NCBI GenBank assembly: GCA_026419775.2
Contig: JAOPGA020001019.1
Location: 44,426 to 108,425, forward strand
Source of the DNA: Acrasis kona
Lineage: Eukaryota; Heterolobosea; Eutetramitea; Acrasida; Acrasidae
Direction: 5' to 3'
Length of the DNA stretch: 64,000 nucleotides
Part shown: one piece after another, positions 56,001 to 64,000 of the stretch
Layout of the letters: every line of letters begins with the position of its first letter
Position numbering within the stretch: the first letter of the stretch is position 1
Translations under genes and position numbers: made by a program
The notes under the pieces: model-generated
Told to the model about the DNA's origin: nothing
Databases searched by the model: none
What the model saw: the letters and a program-made list of their open reading frames with translations, nothing else

Positions 56001-56550
56001 TTACAACGCTGGTTATTTGTAACTTTATTCCATCTATTAGGCGTTCTATGAAGCCATATTTTTTGGGGCCAGAGGAAGACTTTCCACTGTTCATGGCTGG
56101 TCATGTTAGAGTACTCTGAATATTGAAACGAACATTTTAAAAAGTCTGCAAGAGGTGTTTTGAAGGGTCGGAGCTCGAGAGGCTCTTCAATTTCGATTGT
56201 CATGGTATCCATCCACACAACTGTTGGGTCGTTATTCAATCTCGTAAGAGAGGGTATCTGTATTATTAAATACTAAAAGTATGATCTATGAATGTACCTT
56301 GCATCCCAATCTGTTCACGTGCACTTTTTTCACGGAAAGAAAAGCTATATTCATAATCTCTTGTACAACATCGTCATTTATTTCAAGATTTCTCAGTTCA
56401 CCTAGTTTGATTGTGACATTTATAATTGTATGAAGTAGTCAAGTTACCTTCTCCACGCAGGAAAGATAAATTAAAATGGTCTTTGCTCCAATTTTTTATA
56501 AATATCGATAGGTACTTCCCAAGGGCATTTGATATCAAGCGATCCGCCAT
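50008..56550 (-). CDS. Chorein/BLTP3 (SHIP164)-like lipid-transfer protein with PH domain
   Basis: Seven exons (56550-56448, 56401-56298, 56257-56134, 56096-55829, 55790-55616, 55576-55333, 55295-50008), introns 37-46 nt, product 2101 aa. The chorein-N signature begins MADRLISNALGKYLSIFIKN and continues LRGEGELRNLEIND, then VKKVHVNRLGCKIPSLTRL, TVVWMDTMTIEI and KYGFIERLIDGIKLQI, the pattern of UHRF1BP1/BLTP3. Repeated beta-groove modules follow. A low-complexity Ser/Thr/Pro stretch lies at about residues 1040-1250, a PH domain at about 1555-1670 (DGYCHVATLTHDGWRRVY...HFEDWHRLI) and a coiled coil near 1720-1950. Such bridge proteins carry lipids between membranes at contact sites or on endosomes. 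Confidence 0.8.
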
Positions 56551-57374
56551 CGATTTAACTTGGATGTGTTCCTTGGGTGTGGTTGTCTTGACGGATAAGC
56601 TATAATTAGGCTCCGTAGAAAGAAAGCTCTTCAACATCAAACAAGCACCGTAACCCAAATTCAAAGATCTAGTATGGAACCAAAATTTAGGGCGTTCAAA
56701 CATCATGATCACTAACACCTCCTTCGGATGTCGAATGATTCGTAGGAGACCTCATTTCAATATCACACAATTAATTGAACTGGAGTATGGACATACTACA
56801 AAACTTAATGATTCACTCATCTTTTAATCTTGAAAATGATAGTGTATTGCACGTAATAGAAAAATTTAACAATTGTTAAAAAATGAGCAACACAAGAAAA
56901 TAAATAAATATCATTTAACGAACAATGATCATAACGGAAAACAAACGACCTTTCAAAACTTTTTAAAACCTCGATAATTATTACTTAATGATTGAATTAC
57001 TAAAACCACTCAAAACTGAATTGTGATTTTGACGATTACAGATCCCGATAGTTCCTACAAATTGTCAGTAAGTCCTGTCATCACTTCCATAATAGTGGAA
57101 GAAATGCAAAGTAACAATGTCATCCACAAGGTTCATGCTGATCACAATGCAGACCTCGGATATGGCTGAATACAAAATACAATGAACTCAAAATACTTCC
57201 TCGCCACTATTCAGATGTAATTACGTCCACTTAATAAAGTTTATTAAATTGAAAAAAGTGCATACTATGTTAATCTGTGAGTTGAATTCTTAAATTAAAG
57301 AAGCTATGAAACAAACGTTACATAAAATTATGATAGATTTTATTAATGTGAAATGTGCAGGTAGCTGTAACGTT
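56551..57374. other. Intergenic, nothing recognised
   Basis: About 820 bp of AT-rich sequence with no supported gene. Confidence 0.5.
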
Positions 57375-57719
57375 TTATTTTTTCTTTTTACTTCTTTTAA
57401 TGTGTTCAATGTATTCGGCTACTAATTGTCCAACATATAAAAGCGAGCCTGTGGTCATAGTATATTCGCGGTCACTAGTACAATTTGCTATGGTTTGAAT
57501 GTACTCCAACATTTCGTCGGTTATTAGCGAGTCCTCATCAACTTCTGCGAAATTCTCTGATTCAGGGCCCTCTTTATCTTCTATGAGATTCTCTGATTCA
57601 GGATTCTGTTGAGCCTGAGTGTTTGAATCCTCATTCCGCTCTTCAATCCTTATTTTTTTACTGCATCTAGGTAGAAAGTATTCATCTAATGAAGATTGGT
57701 TGTAAGACTTCCTCTTCAT
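57375..57719 (-). CDS. Small nuclear-type protein with PIP-box
   Basis: 114 aa, single exon. The N-terminus MKRKSYNQSSLDEYFLPR contains QSSLDEYF, a perfect match to the PCNA-interacting PIP box (Q-x-x-L/I/M-x-x-F/Y-F/Y), flanked by basic residues (KRK and CSKKIRI). An acidic linker with a repeated ESEN-x-x-E-D element follows. The C-terminal 50 residues (DEMLEYIQTIANCTSD...LLYVGQLVAEYIEHIKR) look like two helices of a histone-fold-like protein (compare TAF11-type V-G-x-L-V-E-x-x), but this is weak. A role at replication forks or in chromatin assembly is inference from the motif. Confidence 0.5.
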   Translation of the reverse strand: MKRKSYNQSSLDEYFLPRCSKKIRIEERNEDSNTQAQQNPESENLIEDKEGPESENFAEVDEDSLITDEMLEYIQTIANCTSDREYTMTTGSLLYVGQLVAEYIEHIKRSKKKK

Positions 57720-57864
57720 CTTTCAAAAGTATTTTTGCCAATCTCATCAACAGAAGGGACTGATCTGATACACTCTTGATATACTGCATTTGAAGAAGTA
57801 ACATCATGGACAATCAGGTCGTTTAATTTCGAATTACACTGAATAAAGTATTTTTATTGTTCAA

Positions 57865-58125
57865 CTAATTTTCTTCAACGAATTTCCTTGAGAAACCATG
57901 CGTTTGAAAGGTGCTAACCTCTAAAAAATGTATTGCCCTTTTAACTCCAATTTCATGATAAACAACATCGTTTGTCCGATGCCTGTATTCATGCTTTATT
58001 TTCTTGACGAGGTATTCCCTAGCTCTAGGTAATCGATATACTTTCTCATTATTTGCGGCTTTTAGTAACAATCTATAAAGATGTAATGGGCCGACGATAT
58101 GTACTCTTTTAAATGGGATGCTCAT
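57865..58125 (-). CDS. LYR-motif (LYRM) protein
   Basis: 86 aa from ATG 58125; the codon used further upstream in the open frame is TTG. The sequence GPLHLYRLLLKAANNEK has the L-Y-R tripeptide at the start of the first helix. A second basic helix follows with R-A-R-E-Y-L-V-K-K-I-K-H-E-Y-R and the third-helix R-A-I-H-F-L-E-V. LYRM proteins bind acyl carrier protein and assist assembly of respiratory complexes or Fe-S proteins in mitochondria. The family member cannot be told apart. It is divergent from the Rrp5-like gene (45 bp between ATGs). Confidence 0.65.
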   Translation of the reverse strand: MSIPFKRVHIVGPLHLYRLLLKAANNEKVYRLPRAREYLVKKIKHEYRHRTNDVVYHEIGVKRAIHFLEVSTFQTHGFSRKFVEEN

Positions 58126-58170
58126 CTTTTTATTCAAAAAATTTATTGAAGACCTTCAAATTCACACAAA

Positions 58171-59361
58171 ATGGGAAAGACGAAGCCCTCTACACCATCA
58201 AAGCCTGCAGCCCCTAAAGTGAAAAAAGCAAACTACAAACAAAAATTAGAAGAAATAAAACATCAAAAAAAGCAAGAAGTAGAACAAACAAATGACGACG
58301 ACATAGACGAGGACAGCGAAGATGAAGATGATGACCAGGAAATTAACAACAATGAACAACTAGACTTTCAGTGGAATGTTTTTGGAGGAGCACCAGTTGT
58401 AAACCAATCAAACGAAGAAGAACAGGAAGAGGCGGATGAGGACGAAGAGGAAGAAAAACAAAAAAAGTTCTCAAAAAATGCGAAGAAGAGGATGGAAAAA
58501 CTCACCGAAGAGTCAATCTCGAAGCGTGAGAAGGAATTGAGCAGCTCTAATGTGTTGCCACAAACCTATCAAGATTACGAAAGACTTCTCGCTGCATCTC
58601 CAAACAGTTCCTACCTATGGATTCAATACATGGCACACAAACTGTCCCTTACAGAAATTGACGGCGCTCGCAAGATTGGTGAGTTGGCATTAAAGAAAAT
58701 TCATTACCGAGAACAACAAGAAAAATTCAACGTGTTCGCTGCAATGATGAATTTGGAAAGTAAGTACGGAACGCAAGAGAGTCAAGATGAAATCTTCAGG
58801 AGGGCACTTCAATACTGCGACCCTAAACAAGTGTACGTTCAACAAGGTAAAATTTACGAACAACATGGAGACGATGACAGAGCCGATGCCACATATAACA
58901 AAATGTGTAAGAAATTCCACACCAGTTCGAAGGTTTACGAAGTTTACCAAAAATATCACATTTGTAATGGAAACCACAAGAAAGCAAATCAAATTTTGGA
59001 AAGAGCACTCCGTAATTTGGACAAGAAGAAGCACGTTCAAGTTATTGTTAGATTTGCACTGCTACATTATCATCATGGTAGTGTGATTGATGGACACAAA
59101 GTTTTCGAAGAACTCATATCCAACAATCCCAGAAGAACGGATATTTGGGGACAATTTATCGACGCAGAAATGTCGGCGAAGCGTTTTGACGAAGTCACAC
59201 AACTATTCACTCGGATAGTCAATTTAAACCTATCAACCAAGAAGATGAAATCATTTTTACAACGTTATCTAAAATTCGAGAGGGAACATGGAACACCAGA
59301 AGGTGTGGAGAGAGTCAAACAAGTAGCGCGTGATTACATTGCATTAAAGACAAATACTTAA
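58171..59361 (+). CDS. Rrp5/PDCD11 C-terminal TPR/HAT protein, stand-alone
   Basis: 396 aa, single exon. Residues about 125-390 match the C-terminal HAT/TPR array of Rrp5: SSYLWIQYMAHKLSLTEIDG, ARKIGELALKKIHYREQQEK, NVFAAMMNLESKYGT, then KKKHVQVIVRFALLHYHHG, DIWGQFIDAEM and a terminal LQRYLKFEREHGTPEGVERV. The first 120 residues are Lys/Glu/Asp-rich with D-F-Q-W-N-V-F. Canonical Rrp5 (about 1700 aa) carries a dozen S1 domains ahead of this part; none are here. The S1 part should therefore be encoded elsewhere. Rrp5 acts in pre-rRNA cleavage at A0-A3. It ends one base from the stop of the convergent gene. Confidence 0.75.
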   Translation: MGKTKPSTPSKPAAPKVKKANYKQKLEEIKHQKKQEVEQTNDDDIDEDSEDEDDDQEINNNEQLDFQWNVFGGAPVVNQSNEEEQEEADEDEEEEKQKKFSKNAKKRMEKLTEESISKREKELSSSNVLPQTYQDYERLLAASPNSSYLWIQYMAHKLSLTEIDGARKIGELALKKIHYREQQEKFNVFAAMMNLESKYGTQESQDEIFRRALQYCDPKQVYVQQGKIYEQHGDDDRADATYNKMCKKFHTSSKVYEVYQKYHICNGNHKKANQILERALRNLDKKKHVQVIVRFALLHYHHGSVIDGHKVFEELISNNPRRTDIWGQFIDAEMSAKRFDEVTQLFTRIVNLNLSTKKMKSFLQRYLKFEREHGTPEGVERVKQVARDYIALKTNT

Positions 59362-59362
59362 T

Positions 59363-60955
59363 TTATTTCTTTTTGTTATTTTTCTTTTCATTCTTTACAT
59401 TCTTTACGATCTTTTTCTTTTGCTCCTTCTTCTTTTCATCGGGTGCTATCAGCGATATGAGTTCGTTGAAAGGTGTCTTGCCTGGGACACGTGGCTTTAA
59501 AAGTATTTTGTTGAATGGAGTTTTTGTTTTGGGAGCGACTGTCGTTGTGGCCGTGGTCGTTGCTTCCTTTTCCTTATTCCACTGCTTGAGCGCTTCTTCT
59601 CTGCTCTTCTGGTCCAAATCCTTCTTCTCTTGTTGTTTCAACTTTTGTACGTCTTCGTGGTGTTCGTTAATGATGTCTGTAATGCTCTTTTGGTTGTTGT
59701 GGATGTATTCTGCGATGCGATCCTTTTCGTCTTGATTGAGTTCTTCAAACATGTGTTGCATATGTCCGTGTGCTTTGTAGTTTTGTCTGATGGCGTCATA
59801 AATCTCAACATCAGTCAGCTCAGAAGCCTTTTTAGTGAAATGTGCTAGTTTAGCTTCCACTCCCTGCTGGTCGTCCTCTTGGTCTAGCTTGATGGAATTC
59901 ACTTCTTGATCCAAATTAAATTTTTCTTGTGGTGGCGGTGGAGCGACAACTACGGGTGGTGCTGTCGTCGTGGTGGCCTCTGGTGGTGTCTCTTGTTTGA
60001 TGGATTCGACTACTTCCTTTTCAACATTTTCTATTCTTTCTAAAGCGGATGGTTTCTTTGTCTTCTTTGGTAAAGTCTTCTTCTTTTTCAAATTCTTGTT
60101 CTTCTTTGGTAACACCTTCTTCTTGATGGACCTGATTTTCTTTCTGATGGACGGTCCACTCTTTTTCTTTATTTTTCTAATGGATGGCAACTTTTTTTTA
60201 ATGTTCTTTTTAATTGGCTTCTTGACCTTCTTCTTTGGCTTTTGCTTTTCAGCACTCTTGTTCTTTGTGTTCTTGTCAGGATTTATTTTGACTTGATCTT
60301 CAACTTTGGTTTCAGGTAGGTTTTGAACGGCAGCTCCCTCTTTTACATCCTCGTGCGTTATTGGTGCATTGCTTACTGGTACTTCTTTGACCTCTGTTAA
60401 GCCTTTTGGTGGCAAAGCTGACAAAGAGCCTATGGTAGATGACATTGAGGCCTTTAGGTTGTCAACCGAAAATGCATCATACTGCGACCGTATTTGTTCA
60501 TGGTAGAAGATGAATGTAAGACTAGAGACCATTGAAATTATCAACAAGAATATTAAAAAACCCTTCAATGACCTAAAGCAGAAACAATTCAAGCAACATA
60601 TGGCACAAAATATTTTTTTTGGTACAGAGCTTTTCATTGTTGAATTGGATCTAGGGCGTCGCTCTTTATCGTTTGACGAATTGCCCAGGTCCACAAAAGT
60701 GTGTAGAGGTGGTGTGTTGTGTCTTGCAGTCGCACCAGTACGATATCCATCCTCGTCTAAATGTGAAAGATGAGGTGTTGGGGGATGAGCGTGGGATTGC
60801 AAAAATCCGCTGGTATTAAAGTATGGATCCATGTGTGAGCTTGGTGTGGTTTGCTGTCTAGAGTATGGATCTACATTTTGAGGCGTTGGATCTGCAGCTT
60901 GTTTTGATCTGCTCCTCATATTCTCGGACATCTCAAGGTTGATAGATGTGGACAT
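59363..60955 (-). CDS. Lys-rich single-pass membrane protein, unknown
   Basis: 530 aa, single exon. Residues about 1-110 are Ser/Thr/Pro-rich (cytosolic?). A Cys-rich membrane-proximal cluster (FCAICCLNCFCFR) is followed by a hydrophobic span (GFLIFLLIISMVSSLTFIFY, residues about 130-150). Then comes a very basic repeat region (KKKVKKPIKKNIKKKLPSIRK...), acidic and Gln-rich helical segments, a region with repeated KTPFN motifs and a Lys-rich tail. The Cys cluster before the span is a candidate for palmitoylation. Low-complexity Lys repeats make the identification hard, and I do not recognise a family. Confidence 0.6.
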   Translation of the reverse strand: MSTSINLEMSENMRSRSKQAADPTPQNVDPYSRQQTTPSSHMDPYFNTSGFLQSHAHPPTPHLSHLDEDGYRTGATARHNTPPLHTFVDLGNSSNDKERRPRSNSTMKSSVPKKIFCAICCLNCFCFRSLKGFLIFLLIISMVSSLTFIFYHEQIRSQYDAFSVDNLKASMSSTIGSLSALPPKGLTEVKEVPVSNAPITHEDVKEGAAVQNLPETKVEDQVKINPDKNTKNKSAEKQKPKKKVKKPIKKNIKKKLPSIRKIKKKSGPSIRKKIRSIKKKVLPKKNKNLKKKKTLPKKTKKPSALERIENVEKEVVESIKQETPPEATTTTAPPVVVAPPPPQEKFNLDQEVNSIKLDQEDDQQGVEAKLAHFTKKASELTDVEIYDAIRQNYKAHGHMQHMFEELNQDEKDRIAEYIHNNQKSITDIINEHHEDVQKLKQQEKKDLDQKSREEALKQWNKEKEATTTATTTVAPKTKTPFNKILLKPRVPGKTPFNELISLIAPDEKKKEQKKKIVKNVKNEKKNNKKK

Positions 60956-61039
60956 GTTTGCTGGATCAACTTCATAAAAATTGGTAAACCGATCATGAAA
61001 AGGAAAAGTTACAAAAAAACGAACTCATGTGAGTGATGA

Positions 61040-61756
61040 CTACAAAACGATACATTTTAATTGTTTTTTTTTAACACTAACATCTAGCTTATTCCTTTTC
61101 TTAATTTCTCTAACCATCAATTGGAAAACCTCATCAACATTAAGTCCTGTTTTGGCACTACATTCAACAATTGGAACATTTTCACGCCTACTAACTGAAC
61201 AAAAACTTTTTACGAAATCCTTAGGAACTTCTCTTCTGTCCTCTAAATCTGTTTTGTTACCAACTAGTACAATTGGGACTTCATCTGGTACTATTGGATT
61301 CCTCACTTTCATTAGTTGTTTGTGTAGTTCTATTCGTTATGATAGGTTATATTATGTGTAATTTACCAATTGTATTTTCAGCACTTGCTTCGGATGTGAT
61401 ACTATATACAAAAACAAATCCTGAGCATTGTCTATACTGTTGGTCTCGTGCTGCACGGTATTCCTCTTGTCCTGCGGTGTCAACAATACTCAACAAAATG
61501 TGTTCTTCATCCACTGTTATACCCCTTCCTTGAATGTTAATTATCAATAATCAAGTTCCAACATACTATAAGAATCTTCTATTGTAGGATCTATACATGT
61601 TAATATCAAGGCCTTATGTAAATACTTACCATATACTTCAACAAAAGTATTTTGAACAAATCGACATGTTATTGCACTTTTCCCAACACCACCACTCCCT
61701 ATTATTGCAACATCAGTCTTGAACTGATTTTGTGAGCTACCATTAGTGTTTGACAT
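61040..61756 (-). CDS. Ras-family small GTPase with CaaX box
   Basis: Four exons (61756-61630, 61590-61567, 61528-61367, 61329-61040), introns 39, 38 and 37 nt, product 200 aa. Exon 2 is only 24 nt, and splicing it gives the uninterrupted effector region [18 protein letters not shown]-box motifs: P-loop [23 protein letters not shown] and ECSAK. The C-terminus [10 protein letters not shown] ends in C-I-V-L, a type favouring geranylgeranylation, preceded by basic residues for membrane targeting. Ras and Rap features are mixed; I prefer Ras-family without choosing. Likely downstream processing would use enzymes such as the Ste24 or Rce1 proteases. Confidence 0.9.
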
Positions 61757-62436
61757 GATGAGTGACCAGTCAACCCCTCAATATTTGTAAACTGGAAGAC
61801 ACCGCAGCTCCACAACCAACAATGGACTCCATATATGAATACATGATCAAATGGTTGTCAACCATATGATTGCAACTTGTATTGATCTGCATAACTTATT
61901 AGAAGTAACTAAATTAATCAATTAATTAAAATCTAGAGAATCACCAAAAAACAAATTGACTTGAACAAATTTTAATTCGACATCTTGATGGTTGATGAAA
62001 TAATATTTTTATTTAGACGAACAAGTTAGGATCTCAACAAACCATCATGCAAATAATTGGTGGGCATTACTGTTTTCCTTGTAGTTTTGCATCAGCATTT
62101 GTCGACATTATTAACAGAATCACCTTGTAATCAACACAAGTCCTTTCCAGACGATTAGATTTAAAATTAGCGTCAAGAATGAAACAAGATATTTCGAGCG
62201 TATCTTCCATAGCCTTTAAAGGCTTTGGAGAATTTTAGTTTTATCCGTTGGCTATGTAACAGCTGTCATGCATCATCGCTAATTACAATTATTCATCTTG
62301 TTTTGTACCTATTCTTTTTTATCCGGTAACCGTGGGAAAATGAGGAGGTGCGAGTCACTCAATTTAGTAACTGTCAAGTCAAATAAAAGGGATTCCTTTT
62401 TTCTAGGAATTTCACACTTTCAAGAAAACAAGCAAC
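61757..62436. other. Divergent intergenic region
   Basis: Carries the promoters of the Ras-like gene and of the secreted jacalin-like gene. Apart from AT-rich runs, nothing is recognised. Confidence 0.4.
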
Positions 62437-64000
62437 ATGTCTATTGTGAAGGTGTTGGTGGCGTTGTCGTGCTTCATCGCCATTGTTTTCAGTCAGAATT
62501 TGAAGACATTCGGACCCTACGGTAACAACGTTGGTACTGCGTTCTCACAAAGAATTGCATCTAATGAATGGACCCTCGATGGGTTCAAGTTCCGATCCGG
62601 TTGGTGGATGGATGCTTGCGCTGTTTGCTTCACCAATATCAACAACAAGACCATGCAAACCTGCTCCTTGAACTTGGGAGGTCCAGGAGGTTCAGAACAA
62701 CCCTTCTATTTACAGGCAGGAGAGAAGATTTCTAGAGTTTTAATTGGATACTCACGCTCCGCACTACCTGAATACGTCTCAGGAATGACTCTTTGGACCA
62801 ACAAGGGACGCGTCTACGGTCCTATGGGTTGGGTTGTGGGAACTGAATCAAACTCTGCCCTCTACGACTACACTTTGGCCGACAACGAATATTTGACAGG
62901 TTTCTTCGGAACATACGGTACTTACTTGAACTCGGTTGGTTTCTACACTGGTTTAGCAGCAGACACCACTCCACCAGTCACAACCGCCTCAACAACCGCA
63001 GCATCAGGAGTTTGGAGCACTGCACCAACTTTTGTCTTCAACTTGTTGAGCAATGACGGCAGTTCAGGTACCGGAGCAAGATATATTTACTTTGAATCAT
63101 CCAAGACAACCCCCGCTTGCAAACCCACCGCCTTAGCAACATGTCAATCAGTCAACGACTACGTCGCCACTTATACAATCAGCGGAGAAGGAACCTACAA
63201 CGTCGTTTACTTTGCAGTCGATTGGGCTGGGAATTTTGAATCGGTCAAAACATTTGTCGCCAAGATTGACTCAGTGGCACCAGTAACAACTGCCACTTTC
63301 AGCTCTGCTGCAAACTACTCCGGTAACACTTACTATGGAAAAGATTTGACCATCACCTTATCTGCAACCGATGCCACCTCAGGTGTCAAGACAACTTTCT
63401 ACACTCTCAACGGCCAAACCAACACATACTCTACCCCCTTGAAGAATCTAGCTCCCTCCGACACACCATACACCCTTACTTACTATTCTGTTGATGTTGC
63501 TGGTAAAGTAGAAGCAACCAACACAAGAACCTTCTACGTTGTTTCAGGTGGTCCAACCACTACCTTGAGCACCCCAGTATCTTCCGACTGGGTCGCAACA
63601 AACGTCAACTTGAAGTTAGTTACCTCTCAAACACCTAGTTCCATCACTCGTGGTCCCTACTACTCCTTCAACAGCACCACTTGCTTTGTCAACAACACTT
63701 GTCCATTACAAGCCAACACCGTCCTTGTATCCGCTGAGGGTACTACTACAGTCTACTATGGTAGCACTGACACTCTTGGTCAATCCGAGGCCGTCAAATC
63801 TCAAGTTGTTAAAATTGACAAATCCTCACCAGAAGTCAACACCGTTTTGACTTCACTATACAACACCACTAGAGGATGGTACAGATCTGCTGTAACAGCC
63901 ACATACACTTGCGCAGATTATTTATCAGGAGTTGATTCATGTCCCGCTCGTCAATCAACCACCACTGAGGGAGCCTCATTGGTATTAACTGCCTCTGCAT
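62437..64000 (+). CDS. Secreted protein: jacalin-like lectin domain plus Ig-like repeats (3' partial)
   Basis: The frame opens at ATG 62437 and runs without a stop to the window end (521 codons). The signal peptide is MSIVKVLVALSCFIAIVFS. Residues about 22-190 resemble a jacalin lectin: FGPYGNNVG, a GGPGGSE turn, YLQAGEKISRVLIGY, MTLWTNKGRVYGPMGW and TGFFGTYGTYLNSVGFY. Three extracellular Ig-like modules follow with bacterial-style repeats: DTTPPVTT, then VDWAGNFESVKTFVAKID, then APVTTA...LSATDATSG...VDVAGKVEATNTRTF, then a third. Codons are strongly biased to C/G third bases and AAG/TTG, pointing to very high expression. Probably a surface or coat protein. Confidence 0.75.
   Translation, partial: MSIVKVLVALSCFIAIVFSQNLKTFGPYGNNVGTAFSQRIASNEWTLDGFKFRSGWWMDACAVCFTNINNKTMQTCSLNLGGPGGSEQPFYLQAGEKISRVLIGYSRSALPEYVSGMTLWTNKGRVYGPMGWVVGTESNSALYDYTLADNEYLTGFFGTYGTYLNSVGFYTGLAADTTPPVTTASTTAASGVWSTAPTFVFNLLSNDGSSGTGARYIYFESSKTTPACKPTALATCQSVNDYVATYTISGEGTYNVVYFAVDWAGNFESVKTFVAKIDSVAPVTTATFSSAANYSGNTYYGKDLTITLSATDATSGVKTTFYTLNGQTNTYSTPLKNLAPSDTPYTLTYYSVDVAGKVEATNTRTFYVVSGGPTTTLSTPVSSDWVATNVNLKLVTSQTPSSITRGPYYSFNSTTCFVNNTCPLQANTVLVSAEGTTTVYYGSTDTLGQSEAVKSQVVKIDKSSPEVNTVLTSLYNTTRGWYRSAVTATYTCADYLSGVDSCPARQSTTTEGASLVLTASA

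Noticed and set aside
1-64000. CRISPR arrays, operons, prokaryotic insertion sequences
   Set aside because: The window is eukaryotic nuclear DNA with spliceosomal introns; no such structures were seen.

Overview
The window is a gene-dense stretch of a eukaryotic nuclear genome. The genes are split by many very short GT-AG introns, mostly 35-46 nt, often with a CTAAC/CTAAT-like branch site 10-20 nt before the acceptor. The standard genetic code fits. The content suggests a free-living amoeboid or amoeboflagellate protist: coactosin, RGS-domain proteins, a RING-RGS fusion, a decayed NHL-repeat protein, a jacalin-like secreted protein and a Pet127 homologue. A heterolobosean (Naegleria/Acrasis relative) is my best guess. 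This is inference; no rRNA or other lineage marker is present.

Region 1 (1-13 kb), housekeeping genes: a partial WD40 protein, coactosin, a cyclase/kynurenine-formamidase-family enzyme, the CTD phosphatase Ssu72, an unknown membrane protein, the exon-junction helicase eIF4A3, a Pet127-type mitochondrial RNA-processing protein, a VAMP7-like R-SNARE, an SLC25A39/40 (Mtm1)-type mitochondrial carrier and a coiled-coil-tailed protein. Region 2 (13.2-16.7 kb): the U2 snRNP factor SF3B2, then small uncertain genes. Region 3 (about 16.7-30 kb), gene-poor: decayed DIRS-like retroelement fragments (reverse transcriptase and RNase H), a C-rich degenerate tandem repeat, a structure bounded by nearly 1-kb inverted repeats at 21.7-22.6 and 27.6-28.6 kb, an unusual tRNA-Val-like sequence and two unknown ORFs of mobile-element character.

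Region 4 (30-50 kb): a small RGS protein, a PRKRIP1 homologue, a large DOCK-like protein, eIF3k, an RCC1-like protein, the cap hypermethylase TGS1, a SYP7-like Qc-SNARE, a secreted His/Gly-rich protein, an NHL pseudogene, a RING-RGS fusion protein, a divergent mitochondrial carrier and the CAAX protease Ste24. Region 5 (50-64 kb): a 2101-residue chorein/BLTP3-type lipid-transfer protein with a PH domain, a PIP-box protein, a LYR-motif protein, a stand-alone Rrp5-type TPR/HAT protein, a Lys-rich single-span membrane protein, a Ras-family GTPase, and the start of a secreted jacalin/Ig-like protein that runs off the window.

Several genes belong to connected pathways. SF3B2, PRKRIP1, eIF4A3, TGS1 and Ssu72 act in mRNA/snRNA maturation. 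VAMP7, the Qc-SNARE and the BLTP3-like protein act in membrane traffic. Ste24 processes prenylated CAAX proteins, the class to which the Ras-like protein (ending CIVL) belongs. I see no operon-like functional cluster. The least explained part is the 16.7-30 kb repeat region.
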